Positions 33,763 to 42,684 of a DNA stretch of 44,303 nucleotides are shown here, piece after piece; within the stretch, counting starts at the first letter, position 1; each line of letters starts with the position of its first letter. The notes under the pieces were generated by a model, which was given only the letters and a program-made list of their open reading frames with translations, made no database searches and was not told the origin of the DNA. Position numbers and translations under genes: made by a program. The stretch is from NCBI GenBank assembly GCA_018715645.1, contig DVLE01000039.1, positions 1 through 44,303 of the forward strand. Reading direction: 5' to 3'. Source of the DNA: Candidatus Merdisoma merdipullorum (lineage in GTDB: Bacteria; Bacillota; Clostridia; Lachnospirales; Lachnospiraceae).

Positions 33763-34433
33763 TTCCGCGCACCTGCCTTTCTGAACGGGTAGCTAAGAAG
33801 CCCCACGATTCCCCGAATCAGCCAGGGGACGATCTTTACGCAGCACCATACAGTCGCCAGAGAAAGAACAATTCCAAGAGCGGTCAGAATGCAGCCCGTT
33901 CCCGCCAGCGCGATACCCACAGGAGGTGTCGCGAACGCCTGGGCGATTCCGACTCCTATGACTATGACTCCCGCTATCAGCACTGCAAAGCCTGCCACGA
34001 CAATTCCAAATACCGCCGCTATGATTCCAACCACGATTCCCAGCGCCGCCAGAAGGAGACCTCCGCACAGCGGAAGGATCACAGGCAGCAGCAGGATGCA
34101 CAAAAGGACGATCGCCAGTACCTTCCAGAAATCCCCTTCCTTCTTTCTTCCGGCTTTTTCCGTCTGTCCGGAAGAAAGTTCTCCATCCTTCGGTTCAAAC
34201 CGCGTATCCCGATAACCCTGCTCAGAAAACTCTGAGGACGAATCTGAAAGCCCTGCCTTGATCTTCTGAGCCACCTGTTCCGGACTCACCAGCTCCTCAA
34301 TTACCTTAGCCTCATTCTCCTCTCCGGCATCATCAAAATAATCATTATAGTACTGAAGGGCTTCTTCCCGCTCGCTGTCGGAGATATTCCACAGGAGCTT
34401 CTCCAGCTTTTCCATAAATTCTTTTCTGCTCAT
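33759..34433 (-). CDS. DUF1700 membrane protein
   Basis: 224 residues: the N-terminal MSRKEFMEKLEKLLWNISDSE followed by EREEALQYYNDYFDDAGEE is the DUF1700 (HAAS-like) signature. A polar linker follows, then a long hydrophobic region rich in Gly, Ala, Ile and Val from about 95 to 190. Known partners are PadR regulators, often acting as a membrane antagonist of the regulator. It overlaps padR and the DUF4097 gene by four bases each (ATGA). Confidence 0.85.
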   Translation of the reverse strand: MSRKEFMEKLEKLLWNISDSEREEALQYYNDYFDDAGEENEAKVIEELVSPEQVAQKIKAGLSDSSSEFSEQGYRDTRFEPKDGELSSGQTEKAGRKKEGDFWKVLAIVLLCILLLPVILPLCGGLLLAALGIVVGIIAAVFGIVVAGFAVLIAGVIVIGVGIAQAFATPPVGIALAGTGCILTALGIVLSLATVWCCVKIVPWLIRGIVGLLSYPFRKAGARK

Positions 34434-34753
34434 TTTTTCTCACTCCCCTCAAACAGCTTCGATATTTTGGATGAATAAATCCTCCATTCGCTCATATACA
34501 AATTGAGCTGAGCTGTTCCCACGTCTGTGATCCGGTAATATCTGCGATTTCTTCCCGCATATTCCATGTCGTACGTTTCCAGACAGCCATCTTTCTGAAG
34601 TCTGCGCAGTACCGGATACAATGTAGATTCCGAGATGTCAATGGCCTGCCTGACATCCTGTGTGATCTTATATCCGTAGGTCCCCTCCGCATCATGGGAA
34701 ACAACAGCCAGCACGATTGCATCCAAGAGCGCCGCTCCCGTGTTAAATACCAT
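34430..34753 (-). CDS. PadR-family transcriptional regulator
   Basis: 107 residues with the PadR winged helix: LLDAIVLAVVSHDAEGTYGY, QAIDISESTLYPVLRRLQKDGC, MEYAGRNRRYYRITDVG. It lacks a long C-terminal helix, so it belongs to the short PadR-s2 type. First gene of the envelope operon; a palindrome over its own promoter suggests autorepression. Confidence 0.92.
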   Translation of the reverse strand: MVFNTGAALLDAIVLAVVSHDAEGTYGYKITQDVRQAIDISESTLYPVLRRLQKDGCLETYDMEYAGRNRRYYRITDVGTAQLNLYMSEWRIYSSKISKLFEGSEKK

Positions 34754-34870
34754 GCAATCCTCTCCTTATTTTTAATATCTTTTATACATTTTCGTCTCTG
34801 TTTTCATCTACACTCCCGCATATGAATCCTGCCCTTCTCTGTTTCTATCGTATTTTATAATATTATATAC

Positions 34871-34902
34871 CATATAGTATTATAAGTTATTTATACTATA
34901 TG
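34871..34902 (-). promoter_or_regulatory. Probable PadR operator
   Basis: 10-bp perfect inverted repeat CATATAGTAT (34871-34880) / ATACTATATG (34893-34902) with a 12-base gap. A third ATAGTAT lies at 34925-34931, next to the -35 box. The right arm overlaps the -10 box, as expected for repression. Confidence 0.6.
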
Positions 34903-34924
34903 ATATATAATATAGCTTTGTCAA
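34895..34924 (-). promoter_or_regulatory. Promoter of the PadR operon
   Basis: On the minus strand TTGACA (34924-34919), 18 bases, TATAGT (34900-34895). The rest of 34754-35089 is very AT-rich leader plus the hppA terminator; no gene is seen there. Confidence 0.65.
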
Positions 34925-34972
34925 TAGTATTAAAGGAATCTTAAGAATCTGACTTTTCTCAGACATAAAAAT

Positions 34973-35020
34973 GCTTCCTTTCAGGAAACGGACCTTATTG
35001 TCCGTCTCCTGAAAGGAAGC
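34973..35020 (-). terminator. Terminator after hppA
   Basis: 14-bp outer stem (34973-34986 with 35007-35020) and a 5-bp inner stem CGGAC/GTCCG. Followed on the minus strand by ATTTTTATG. Also T-rich on the plus side. Confidence 0.85.
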
Positions 35021-35089
35021 TCCGCATTTTTCCATATTACCGTAATATTCCCACGGTAAAGCGTCTTAAATTTTCAAACAGTTCTTTGC

Positions 35090-37174
35090 TCATCCGAAAA
35101 AGGAAATCGCCGCAAACAAAGACGCCAGAAGAGAGGCTACCAATGACACTACCGTAATCTGCGTATTGATAGAGGGCCCCGCCGTATCCTTAAAGGGATC
35201 GCCTACCGTATCTCCCGTAACCGCTGCTTTATGAGCCTCCGAGCCCTTGCCGCCTTCGTTGCCCGCCTCTATATACTTCTTTGAATTGTCCCAGAGACCG
35301 CCTGCGTTCGACATAAACAACGCCAGGAAAAGACCGCTGACGATATTGCCGAGCAGAAATCCGCCGATAGCCAGCGGGCCGCCGATAAAGCCCACCAGCA
35401 CAGTCGCGGCAATCGCCAGAAGGCCCGCCGGAATCAGCTCATGCAGCGCCCCTTCCGTAGCGATATTAATGCAGGTATCATAATCCGCCTTCACGTCTTC
35501 CTTTCCCTCTCTCAGTCCGGCAATTTCACGAAACTGGCGGTGAATCTCCTGCACCATCTTCTGGGCATTTTTATCCACGCCAAGCATCAGCATGGCTGAA
35601 AATACTGCCGGGACTGCCGCTCCTATCAAAATACCGAAAAATACCGTCGGCTCCATTATATCAAAACCTGTAATCAGTTCCTTTCCCAGAGAAGCCAGAG
35701 ATACGTTTACCTCAGACATATACGCTCCAAGCAAAGAGATTACCGTAAGACCCGCCGCTCCGATGGAAAAGCCCTTTGTCACCGCCTTCACTGTGTTTCC
35801 GGCGCTGTCCAGCTCGTCAGCCACGCGGATGGTCTCCTCGCCCAGACCTCCCATTTCCGCCAGGCCCCTCGCATTATCCACAATAGGTCCGTAAGCGTCG
35901 TTGCTGATAATCATTCCCACGATAGACAGCATGCCGACTGCCGCCATTGCGATTCCGAACAGAGCATACCCCTCTCCCAAGGGCTCACACAGCTTATAAG
36001 CTGTCAGCGCGGATACCGCAATTCCCACCATAGCCGGCAGCGCGGAAATAAAGCCGTAGGAAACACCGGATAATATTGTAAACGCCGCTCCGGACTGCGA
36101 AGCATGCGCCACTTTCTGCACAATCGGCTTGCTGTCATCCGTAAAATAATCCGTCGTAATGCCAATAATTACACCCACTACAAGGCCCACCGCCGAAGCG
36201 CCCCAGATCCTCCATTCAAAACCATCCAGAAGCCAGGTCGCAGCCGCTGTCAAAACAATGAAAATCGCCGTAGTCGAGTAAGTCGAAGAATTCAACGCCC
36301 GTGTCGGATTGCCGTTCTTTCCCACACGCGCGCAGGCTATTCCGATAATGGAAGCCAAAAGACCGATAGCCGCATAGCAGAAAACCATAGCGCTATTGAC
36401 TCCCGTGCCTCCATCCAAAGCCTGCGCCATAACAAGCGCCGAGGCCATAGCCGCTACATTGGAATCAAACAAATCCGCTCCCATACCGGCCACGTCTCCC
36501 ACGTTATCTCCTACATTATCTGCGATAACCGCCGGATTCCGGGGATCATCCTCCGGTATTCCAAGCTCTACCTTGCCTGTCAGGTCAGCGGCCACATCGG
36601 CCGTCTTCGTAAAGATACCGCCGCCGGCCTTCGCAAAAAGAGCCAGTGAACTTGCGCCAAAGGAAAAGCCCAGCAGGACCGACGCGTCCGCAGTGATCAT
36701 CAGAACAGCCATAACTCCCAGAAGACTGAAGCCTACCACCGCGAGTCCCATAACCGCTCCGCCGCGGAAGCCTATCAGAAATGCCGGCTTCAATCCTTTC
36801 TGCGCGCCTTCCGCCGCACGGCTGTTGGCCTGCGTCGCCACCAGGATTCCTATCTTTCCTGCGATCGCCGACAGAATCGTGCCTGCCAGGTATGCGATCA
36901 TCATGGAAATATTGGAAATAATGTTTCCATTCCAGATCGGACTCGGCAGAAGAATCAGGATCAACACTGCCGCGACGCCTGCAAATTTTGCAAGGATCCG
37001 ATATTCTTTCCGCATAAAGGTATTGGCGCCTGCGTGAATCAGATCCGAAACTTCAATGATCTTTTTATTCACCGCCGGCTGTTTTTTCACCCAGAAATGC
37101 AGATATACGGCATACGCAAAGGCAATGATAACCGCGAAGAAAGAGGCTGTGTAAACTAGCTGCATAAGATCCAT
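35090..37174 (-). CDS. hppA: Membrane-bound proton/sodium-pumping pyrophosphatase
   Basis: 694 residues, about 16 membrane helices. Hydrolyses pyrophosphate and pumps ions outward. Substrate loops are clear: GIPEDDPRNPAVIADNVGDN with VGDVAGMGADLF near 205-235, and KKYIEAGN with KAAVTGDTVGDPFKDTAGPS near the C-terminus. The residues that set K+ dependence read GNTVKAVTKGF near 460: Lys and Thr, the K+-independent form. Known K+-independent enzymes are proton pumps, so H+ is favoured over Na+. It has its own consensus promoter and terminator. Confidence 0.93.
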   Translation of the reverse strand: MDLMQLVYTASFFAVIIAFAYAVYLHFWVKKQPAVNKKIIEVSDLIHAGANTFMRKEYRILAKFAGVAAVLILILLPSPIWNGNIISNISMMIAYLAGTILSAIAGKIGILVATQANSRAAEGAQKGLKPAFLIGFRGGAVMGLAVVGFSLLGVMAVLMITADASVLLGFSFGASSLALFAKAGGGIFTKTADVAADLTGKVELGIPEDDPRNPAVIADNVGDNVGDVAGMGADLFDSNVAAMASALVMAQALDGGTGVNSAMVFCYAAIGLLASIIGIACARVGKNGNPTRALNSSTYSTTAIFIVLTAAATWLLDGFEWRIWGASAVGLVVGVIIGITTDYFTDDSKPIVQKVAHASQSGAAFTILSGVSYGFISALPAMVGIAVSALTAYKLCEPLGEGYALFGIAMAAVGMLSIVGMIISNDAYGPIVDNARGLAEMGGLGEETIRVADELDSAGNTVKAVTKGFSIGAAGLTVISLLGAYMSEVNVSLASLGKELITGFDIMEPTVFFGILIGAAVPAVFSAMLMLGVDKNAQKMVQEIHRQFREIAGLREGKEDVKADYDTCINIATEGALHELIPAGLLAIAATVLVGFIGGPLAIGGFLLGNIVSGLFLALFMSNAGGLWDNSKKYIEAGNEGGKGSEAHKAAVTGDTVGDPFKDTAGPSINTQITVVSLVASLLASLFAAISFFG

Positions 37175-37227
37175 AATTCTTCCCCCATTCTATTAATTTT
37201 GTCTAAAAAAAGCGAACTTTGGTTCCA

Positions 37228-37256
37228 ATTATAGATCTTTTTGCACGAATAGTCAA
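37228..37256 (-). promoter_or_regulatory. hppA promoter
   Basis: On the minus strand TTGACT (37256-37251), 17 bases, TATAAT (37233-37228), about 55 bases upstream of the ATG. Confidence 0.8.
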
Positions 37257-37332
37257 TTCAATTTGCCATGTTTTTGTATATAATATAGGATCTATTTGTT
37301 ACTTCTTTGTTAATAACTGATAATTTTCACTT

Positions 37333-37827
37333 TCAGACTTTTCTTCCTCGTTCCGGACGCAGCTTCGCCGCGTCCGACTCCAGGATATGATTCAGCAGCG
37401 CTTCGCACCCCTCCTTCACATCCTCATAAGTCACATCAAAATTTCCTGTGTACCAGGGATCCGCAATATCTCTGGGATGTGCCGAAAAGTCCAGCAGAAG
37501 CGACACCTTGCCTTCCGGATCCGAACCCAGAATCCGCAGCATATTCCTGCGGTTCCAGCCGTCCATGCCGACGATATAATCGTATTTCTTATAATCGGCT
37601 TTCGTCATCTGCACGGCGCGGTGGTCGCCGCACCAGATTCCCATCTCTTTGAGTTTACGCCTCGTTCCGTAATGAACCCCGTTGCCGATTTCCTCGCGGC
37701 TGGTCGCCGCGGAGTCGATGTAGAAGCTGGAAGAAAGGCCGCGCTTGTCAACCATATCCTGCATAACGTATTGAGCCATTGTGCTGCGGCAGATATTGCC
37801 GTGGCAAATGAATAGTATTTTTATCAT
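37333..37827 (-). CDS. Low-molecular-weight protein-tyrosine phosphatase
   Basis: 164 residues. The phosphate loop CHGNICRST is at residues 8-16 and the general acid in DIADPWYTGNF near 125. It removes phosphate from protein tyrosine residues in the cytoplasm. The start MIKILFICHGN is preceded by AAAGGAATTT; an ATG 11 codons upstream lacks a site. The integrated element lies just upstream of its 5' end, so the phosphatase may depend on a promoter near the element's integrase end. Confidence 0.9.
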   Translation of the reverse strand: MIKILFICHGNICRSTMAQYVMQDMVDKRGLSSSFYIDSAATSREEIGNGVHYGTRRKLKEMGIWCGDHRAVQMTKADYKKYDYIVGMDGWNRRNMLRILGSDPEGKVSLLLDFSAHPRDIADPWYTGNFDVTYEDVKEGCEALLNHILESDAAKLRPERGRKV

Positions 37828-37943
37828 AACGCTAAATTCCTTTATTTCCTGTATTTTCAATGTTTACAGTCATTTTCATTGTTCTTGATTTCATACATTT
37901 TTTCTTGTATTGTCACGTATTTTCTTATGTTTTCCTCTGCAAA

Positions 37944-37980
37944 AGTGGTAAAATAAATGGTAAATTATTTCATTTTACCA
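37944..37980 (+). promoter_or_regulatory. Candidate integrase arm-binding repeats
   Basis: GTGGTAAAAT (37944-37953) and ATGGTAAATT (37956-37965) are direct repeats 12 bases apart, and the complement of the first recurs at 37971-37980. Tn916 integrase is known to bind short direct repeats near the element ends; these resemble such sites. The flanking 12-bp inverted repeat could also act as the integrase-gene terminator. Confidence 0.5.
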
Positions 37981-37989
37981 CTTGCCTTT

Positions 37990-39189
37990 TTACTCACCCA
38001 CTACACGCCGTAACTCGCTTTGCGCATCCTCAAAATTCACATGCGTGTATGTGTTTAAGGTTACGCTTATATCAGAATGCCCCATGATATACTGTAATGT
38101 TTTGGGGTTCATTCCGCTCTTTGCCATGTTGGAGCAAAAAGTATGTCGGCATACATGAGGGGTAACTTTCGGCATCTGCACCTTGTAAATGCTATTGTAC
38201 TTTTCAAGAATACGTTGCATATATTTTTCCCAATGTAAAGCAACCATAGGCATATCATTTTTATCCAAAAACAAAAAACCTGTATATCCGTCTATGATTG
38301 GCTCTATTTTGGGAGCTTTCCGATTTTTAATAATTTTTCGGAAACACTCTGCAACCTCATCAGTCATGGGTATATAGCGAATACCTTTTTCCGTCTTAGG
38401 TGCTTCAATCACATATTCCATTTTACTTGTTCGTTGTAACTGATGATTGACCCGAATACACTTTTCTTTAAAATCAATATCCGCAATCGTCAGACCACAA
38501 AATTCTGATATGCGCAAACCTGTATGAAATAATATAAAAATACCGTCATAATACCTGCAAAAATGCTTGTCTTCTTGAACAAATCTCAAATATTCTCTTT
38601 GTTGTTTTCTTGTAATGGCTTCTCTGGTTACACTATCGTTCACAACAACTGACGCCAACTCAAACTGGAACGGATTTTTACGGATTAAATCGTCATTTTC
38701 TGCCATTTGAAAAGCAGGTCTGAGTACCCCTCTAATTGTATGAATAGAACTGTACCCTCGTCCGTCTACTTTCTGTAGCTTAATCAACCACGCCTTTGCG
38801 TCAGACAGCTTTATCTTATCAATCCTCTTGTTACCGAATGGGTCTTTCTTCAAAATGTTTATAACGGTCTTATAGCCTGCTTCGGTGTTGTGCCTTACCC
38901 CAGTTTTTAAGGAAACATATTTCTCAACCAATGACAATACTGTATAATTACCGCCATTTGATACAATCTGATTAAACATATCCTGTTCAATCTGCTTTTC
39001 CTTTTCCCGAAGCGATAAATCTTTACGCTTTCCCTTCGGATAGGGGTCATTATGGTCTAACCGCCAACTATAAACATCTTTTGTGTTCCCATCCGTATCT
39101 TGATATGTAAAACGATACCTACCGTCAGCCCTTTGGGTCTCTCCAGTGTGTAAAATCCTGTTTCTTTTGTCTCTCCTTTTTTCACTCAT
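37990..39189 (-). CDS. int: Tyrosine recombinase/integrase (Tn916 Int type)
   Basis: 399 residues. The N-terminal arm-binding domain (GRYRFTYQDTDGNTKDVYSWRL) has the Tn916-Int three-strand pattern, then a SAM-like core-binding domain and a catalytic domain with Arg in TGLRISEFCGL, HVCRH (His-x-x-Arg) and GHSDISVTLNTYTHV containing the nucleophile Tyr. Intact. It would integrate and, with Xis, excise the element. GAAAGGAG precedes the ATG. The spacer from xis has a terminator-like hairpin. Confidence 0.93.
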   Translation of the reverse strand: MSEKRRDKRNRILHTGETQRADGRYRFTYQDTDGNTKDVYSWRLDHNDPYPKGKRKDLSLREKEKQIEQDMFNQIVSNGGNYTVLSLVEKYVSLKTGVRHNTEAGYKTVINILKKDPFGNKRIDKIKLSDAKAWLIKLQKVDGRGYSSIHTIRGVLRPAFQMAENDDLIRKNPFQFELASVVVNDSVTREAITRKQQREYLRFVQEDKHFCRYYDGIFILFHTGLRISEFCGLTIADIDFKEKCIRVNHQLQRTSKMEYVIEAPKTEKGIRYIPMTDEVAECFRKIIKNRKAPKIEPIIDGYTGFLFLDKNDMPMVALHWEKYMQRILEKYNSIYKVQMPKVTPHVCRHTFCSNMAKSGMNPKTLQYIMGHSDISVTLNTYTHVNFEDAQSELRRVVGE

Positions 39190-39220
39190 GGTTGCTTGTC
39201 TCCTTTCATATTCTTAGTGA

Positions 39221-39337
39221 ATCACGACTGTCGCGTCGCTCCTCGAATGCTCATGCAAACATGACATTCTCATCGCCACTCACGCAAAAAGAGACCCAAA
39301 CTCGTGATTATATACTACCACAAATCAAGGTCTCTTT
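39221..39337 (-). promoter_or_regulatory. Alternative stem-loops between xis and int
   Basis: A terminator-like stem (AAAGAGACC 39288-39296 with GGTCTCTTT 39329-39337, then TTTTTGC on the minus strand) has in its loop TCGTGATT (39303-39310), which can instead pair with AATCACGA at 39221-39228, beside the int start. The two folds compete, so integrase expression may be attenuated. A further TCATG/CATGA hairpin lies between. Confidence 0.5.
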
Positions 39338-39355
39338 CCATAAGCAAACCATCAT

Positions 39356-39574
39356 TTATACTACCGTCGCATGGTCTAAAAATTCTTCAAACTTCTGTCT
39401 CTTAATCAGTATACGGTTGCCATTCATAATGATAAAATCTGCTTCGGGGTGTTCGTCTGCTATCATGCGTAGTTTATTTTCTCCTATATGGTAGTATTCT
39501 GCCGCTTCTGTAATTGTCAGAACATATCTTTTCCATACCGGAATTATATCTTGTTGCATTTCATTTTTCTTCAT
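39356..39574 (-). CDS. xis: Excisionase (Tn916 Xis type)
   Basis: 72 residues with a winged-helix fold: VWKRYVLTITEAAEYYHIGE, then NKLRMIADEHPEADFIIMNG and NRILIKRQKFEEFLDHATVV. Matches Tn916 Xis in size and motif. It bends the element ends to favour excision. The start MKKNEMQQDI follows CAGGAG; the open frame begins 22 codons earlier without a site. Confidence 0.9.
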   Translation of the reverse strand: MKKNEMQQDIIPVWKRYVLTITEAAEYYHIGENKLRMIADEHPEADFIIMNGNRILIKRQKFEEFLDHATVV

Positions 39575-39673
39575 GCTTTTCTCCTGTACTATGCCTATAG
39601 AATATATACGAGTATTTATTTCTGATAGGAACATTGACATTTCTCATAATATACCTTCTTCTATTTAAATTTA

Positions 39674-40822
39674 TTAAGCTATTTCTTCCTGCGCTTTTCT
39701 GAGCCATAACAATTTTAGCAGTTCAAGGTCATCTTTTAAGGATTGTTTTACTAATGTATCTTTATGCTTTTTAAGCCAAAGCTGTACATCATCATTCGGC
39801 TCATATCCATCTTTATATATATCATACAGACATTCAAGCAAGTCCATTGATGTTTCTTCTCCCCAAATCGCATCACATTTGTACAGAGCCGGAAACAATC
39901 CCGAACCCTTAATAAGGTGTATGAGCGAAGTGGTGAAATCATTATCTCTTGGGCTTTCCAATCGTAAGCGTAAAAAACTCTCTTTTGACTGTTCGATTAA
40001 GGCTGTTGTAAAATCCGTATATTTTTTACATTCCAAGTCGTAGAACCTATATTTTTCCGTTATTTTGTCGGCAATTAAATCTTTCAGCTTTTCTTCCTTG
40101 ATTCCCATGATAATATCTGTCAACTGATGTGCATAGGTTCCTTTGAAAACCGCTTCAAAACGCACCCATGAGTTTGTATTCAAGGCTTCTTTAAAACGGA
40201 ATCCTTTCTGTTCAACCTGTTCCAATCTTTTATCGTAAACCCTTAGGAAAAGTCTTGTGCCTGTCTTCCTGCTTCCCACGTAAAACGTACTTGCCTTGCC
40301 ATCAACCTCAAATGCGGTAATCCTCGAATGGTTGGTTTCGCTTTTGTGGTCATGTATTTCCAGACGGTTATTCATGAGTTTCTGGTAGATATCATCCACC
40401 GTTATATCCCAATTCTGATAATCTACAGTAAAATCCACCCTGCTTAGGCGGACGTGGTAGGACTCTGATTGTATGGATACCAAGAATCTTTTAATGTTCG
40501 TCTGCCCCCTTTGGCAATACACAGCCCAGCTATATGCACTAAATTTCACAACCACGCCCATTTTAGGGTATGACGGGTGATAAGCAACTGCGAAGTAAAA
40601 AGGATTATCTCCATATTGGTAAGCGGTTGCGTAACCCTGCGGCGTTTTTCCGTCTAAGTCCTTTTGCATTCCGAAAATTTGTTCCAGATTCGCCAGTTTT
40701 ACAAACTCCGTAATCATGCTTTCAGCCTTTAGCATCCAATCTGCCAAATCTTTCACAAGGGTTTTATCTGCCGCCAAAACAACTGTCAATTCATCAATAC
40801 CTACAAATATTTCTGGATTCAT
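39674..40822 (-). CDS. Rep_trans-type replication initiator / relaxase (MobT group)
   Basis: 382 residues (389 from an ATG at 40843). The conserved core LSRVDFTVDY near 130 and RLFLRVYDKRLEQVEQKG near 200 with the Tyr are typical of Rep_trans replication initiators, the fold of the Tn916 Orf20/MobT relaxase. It would nick oriT and start rolling-circle transfer. Unlike Orf20 it lacks an N-terminal helix-turn-helix. The internal ATG is favoured because AAGG lies eight bases before it. A hairpin that may be oriT lies 70-85 bases upstream. Confidence 0.85.
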   Translation of the reverse strand: MNPEIFVGIDELTVVLAADKTLVKDLADWMLKAESMITEFVKLANLEQIFGMQKDLDGKTPQGYATAYQYGDNPFYFAVAYHPSYPKMGVVVKFSAYSWAVYCQRGQTNIKRFLVSIQSESYHVRLSRVDFTVDYQNWDITVDDIYQKLMNNRLEIHDHKSETNHSRITAFEVDGKASTFYVGSRKTGTRLFLRVYDKRLEQVEQKGFRFKEALNTNSWVRFEAVFKGTYAHQLTDIIMGIKEEKLKDLIADKITEKYRFYDLECKKYTDFTTALIEQSKESFLRLRLESPRDNDFTTSLIHLIKGSGLFPALYKCDAIWGEETSMDLLECLYDIYKDGYEPNDDVQLWLKKHKDTLVKQSLKDDLELLKLLWLRKAQEEIA

Positions 40823-40883
40823 GTTAATTACCTTGCATTTCATATATCTTTTTATATTTTATTACATAGCTACTATTGGTTCT

Positions 40884-40914
40884 GGAGCTGGGGTAATTAC
40901 ATTACCCCAGCTCC
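40884..40914 (-). other. Candidate oriT hairpin
   Basis: Perfect 14-bp inverted repeat (GGAGCTGGGGTAAT 40884-40897, complement 40901-40914, three-base loop) over the coupling-protein stop codon and into the spacer before the relaxase gene. No T-run follows. In Tn916 oriT lies in the same gap between the coupling-protein and relaxase genes. Confidence 0.5.
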
Positions 40915-42204
40915 CAGTGTATGCAAAACATCAAAGTTCAACGTAGGAAATTCACACAATCTGGGCTTATTCGCTACTGCCGGATACGTGAATACCCCAT
41001 CGCCGACTTCCATTTTCCGCAATGGAATATCCGCACCTGCCCCGAATGCTGTGACATATGTCTGATCTTCGGCATTTCCCAAGACAACTTTCCAAGGAAG
41101 ATTATCCCGAATAAACGTCGGAATATTGTTGCTCCCTGCCTGTTGCATGACAATCCAGAGGAAAAAGCCTGCCTGACGCCCTTTCAGAACGATTGAGGAT
41201 ATCAGGTTGTTTACATGGTCACGTATCTTCTTATCTTTCGATTGCAGAAGCAGAGAAAAGTCTGCAAACTCATCAAATATCAAAACATGAGGGGAAAGGT
41301 CAAAGTCTCTGTAGTCACCATCAATTTTTTTCGATAAATGCCTTTTCATTTGACGTTGCCTTTCCTGCATTTGGGAAACAAATGTTTCCAACAATGCGAC
41401 AATTCCATCAAAGTCATCCGCTGTTGTTTCCGGCGACACTCGTTCTCCAATCAGAGCGATGCTGGACGCTTTCGGATCAGCAAAATACAAATGATACGTA
41501 ATAGGCTTTATAAGCATTTGGAGCAGATATCCATGCAGTGCATAAGATTTTCCAGAACCCGTCTGACCTGCTATAAGTTGGTGTGTAAGCGTTAAATTCG
41601 TGTAAGAATCAATAAACAGTTCATATTTGCCCAGTAAATTGGAATGTGCTTTAAATTCTTCAAAGCTGTAAAATACCAATCTCCGCTCAAGAGAAGAATC
41701 ATAGAAGTCAAAACGATAGTGGTTAGCATCATCCGTCAAATACACCTGTTCGACAACGTATCTTCCCAGTGACGAAGAAATATCCAGTTTGCTTAATTTG
41801 TTATTAAATTGGATGCTGTTTTTTATCCAGATTGTGCCGCTTTTAAAATCTGGTGTGAAGTCAACCGTAATCCAAGGTATCTCCGCCCATTTAACAGCAC
41901 CTAATTTTTTAGTTGTATAAATTCCCGCATCCAGCAGATGCTTTCTTAGACCACGCACCAATTTATAATGTTTCCATGCATATTTTATGCCCCGGTCTAT
42001 ATGGTTACAAAATGCCCATGTTACAGCAGAAATGGCGAGCGGAATAAAACTTACAATGCCGCATATCAATGCGGTTGTTTTGAACATAGTGATTCCAGAT
42101 ATGTTCCCAGCGTGGCAAGATGCCACGCCTAAAATGGAACACATTACAAACCATGCGCACAGGAATTCGCTTTTGATCCGGCGGTCTGTTTTAATTCTTT
42201 CCAT
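40897..42204 (-). CDS. TcpA/FtsK-SpoIIIE-type coupling ATPase
   Basis: 435 residues: two membrane helices near 15-65, then an FtsK-like P-loop domain with Walker A AGQTGSGKSYAL near 215, Walker B HVLIFDEFADF near 300 and QAGFFLWIVMQQAGSNN. It brings the nicked DNA to a conjugation pore. Close to Tn916 Orf21 in plan. It overlaps the DUF961 gene by 14 bases. Without a pore in this element, it would have to use that of a helper. Confidence 0.9.
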   Translation of the reverse strand: MERIKTDRRIKSEFLCAWFVMCSILGVASCHAGNISGITMFKTTALICGIVSFIPLAISAVTWAFCNHIDRGIKYAWKHYKLVRGLRKHLLDAGIYTTKKLGAVKWAEIPWITVDFTPDFKSGTIWIKNSIQFNNKLSKLDISSSLGRYVVEQVYLTDDANHYRFDFYDSSLERRLVFYSFEEFKAHSNLLGKYELFIDSYTNLTLTHQLIAGQTGSGKSYALHGYLLQMLIKPITYHLYFADPKASSIALIGERVSPETTADDFDGIVALLETFVSQMQERQRQMKRHLSKKIDGDYRDFDLSPHVLIFDEFADFSLLLQSKDKKIRDHVNNLISSIVLKGRQAGFFLWIVMQQAGSNNIPTFIRDNLPWKVVLGNAEDQTYVTAFGAGADIPLRKMEVGDGVFTYPAVANKPRLCEFPTLNFDVLHTLGAGVM

Positions 42205-42580
42205 TTAAATCACCAACTTTCTTAATATCTCTGAAGCGTAACAGCAAATCAAAGCCTATTACATAAGATTTCTCTGGCATGAACCCAACCAAAGACACCT
42301 TGTCGCCTTTTTTTAAGGGCAATTCTGAATGCCCGTTAAGGATAGTGACATCGAACGTTTGCAAGACGTTGTTTTCCCGTTTACGCCCGTTCTTGTCCTT
42401 ACCGTAGTCCGTATTATCATGTAAAATGAGCAAGGTTACAATGACACCTTTGTCTTCCGGATTCTTCTTCGATTGATAAGGTTTTTGAGAAACGAACTGA
42501 AATGTATTATTCGTTGCCTTTAGAAATGCTTCATCATTAAACGTGGTCTTTGTATATACCCATGAATTTTGGATTGCCAT
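42191..42580 (-). CDS. DUF961 conjugative-element protein
   Basis: 129 residues, WVYTKTTFNDEAFLKATNNT early and LPLKKGDKVSLVGFMPEKSY late, an OB-like beta-rich pattern as in Tn916 Orf22/Orf23 (DUF961). Exact role unknown; it always accompanies the coupling protein. AGGAGA precedes this ATG; the open frame begins 16 codons earlier. Confidence 0.85.
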   Translation of the reverse strand: MAIQNSWVYTKTTFNDEAFLKATNNTFQFVSQKPYQSKKNPEDKGVIVTLLILHDNTDYGKDKNGRKRENNVLQTFDVTILNGHSELPLKKGDKVSLVGFMPEKSYVIGFDLLLRFRDIKKVGDLNGKN

Positions 42581-42684
42581 AATCCTTATCTCCTTTCTTT
42601 TCATTATTTTTTCATTTTTTTCTGTCAAAGAGCTCTTTTCAGTATAGAATTACTATATCAAAACTAATGCGGCTTGTTCCGTCG

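Noticed and set aside
37861-37989. Exact attachment site of the element
   Set aside because: Only a 7-base match to the right flank was found, which is within chance.
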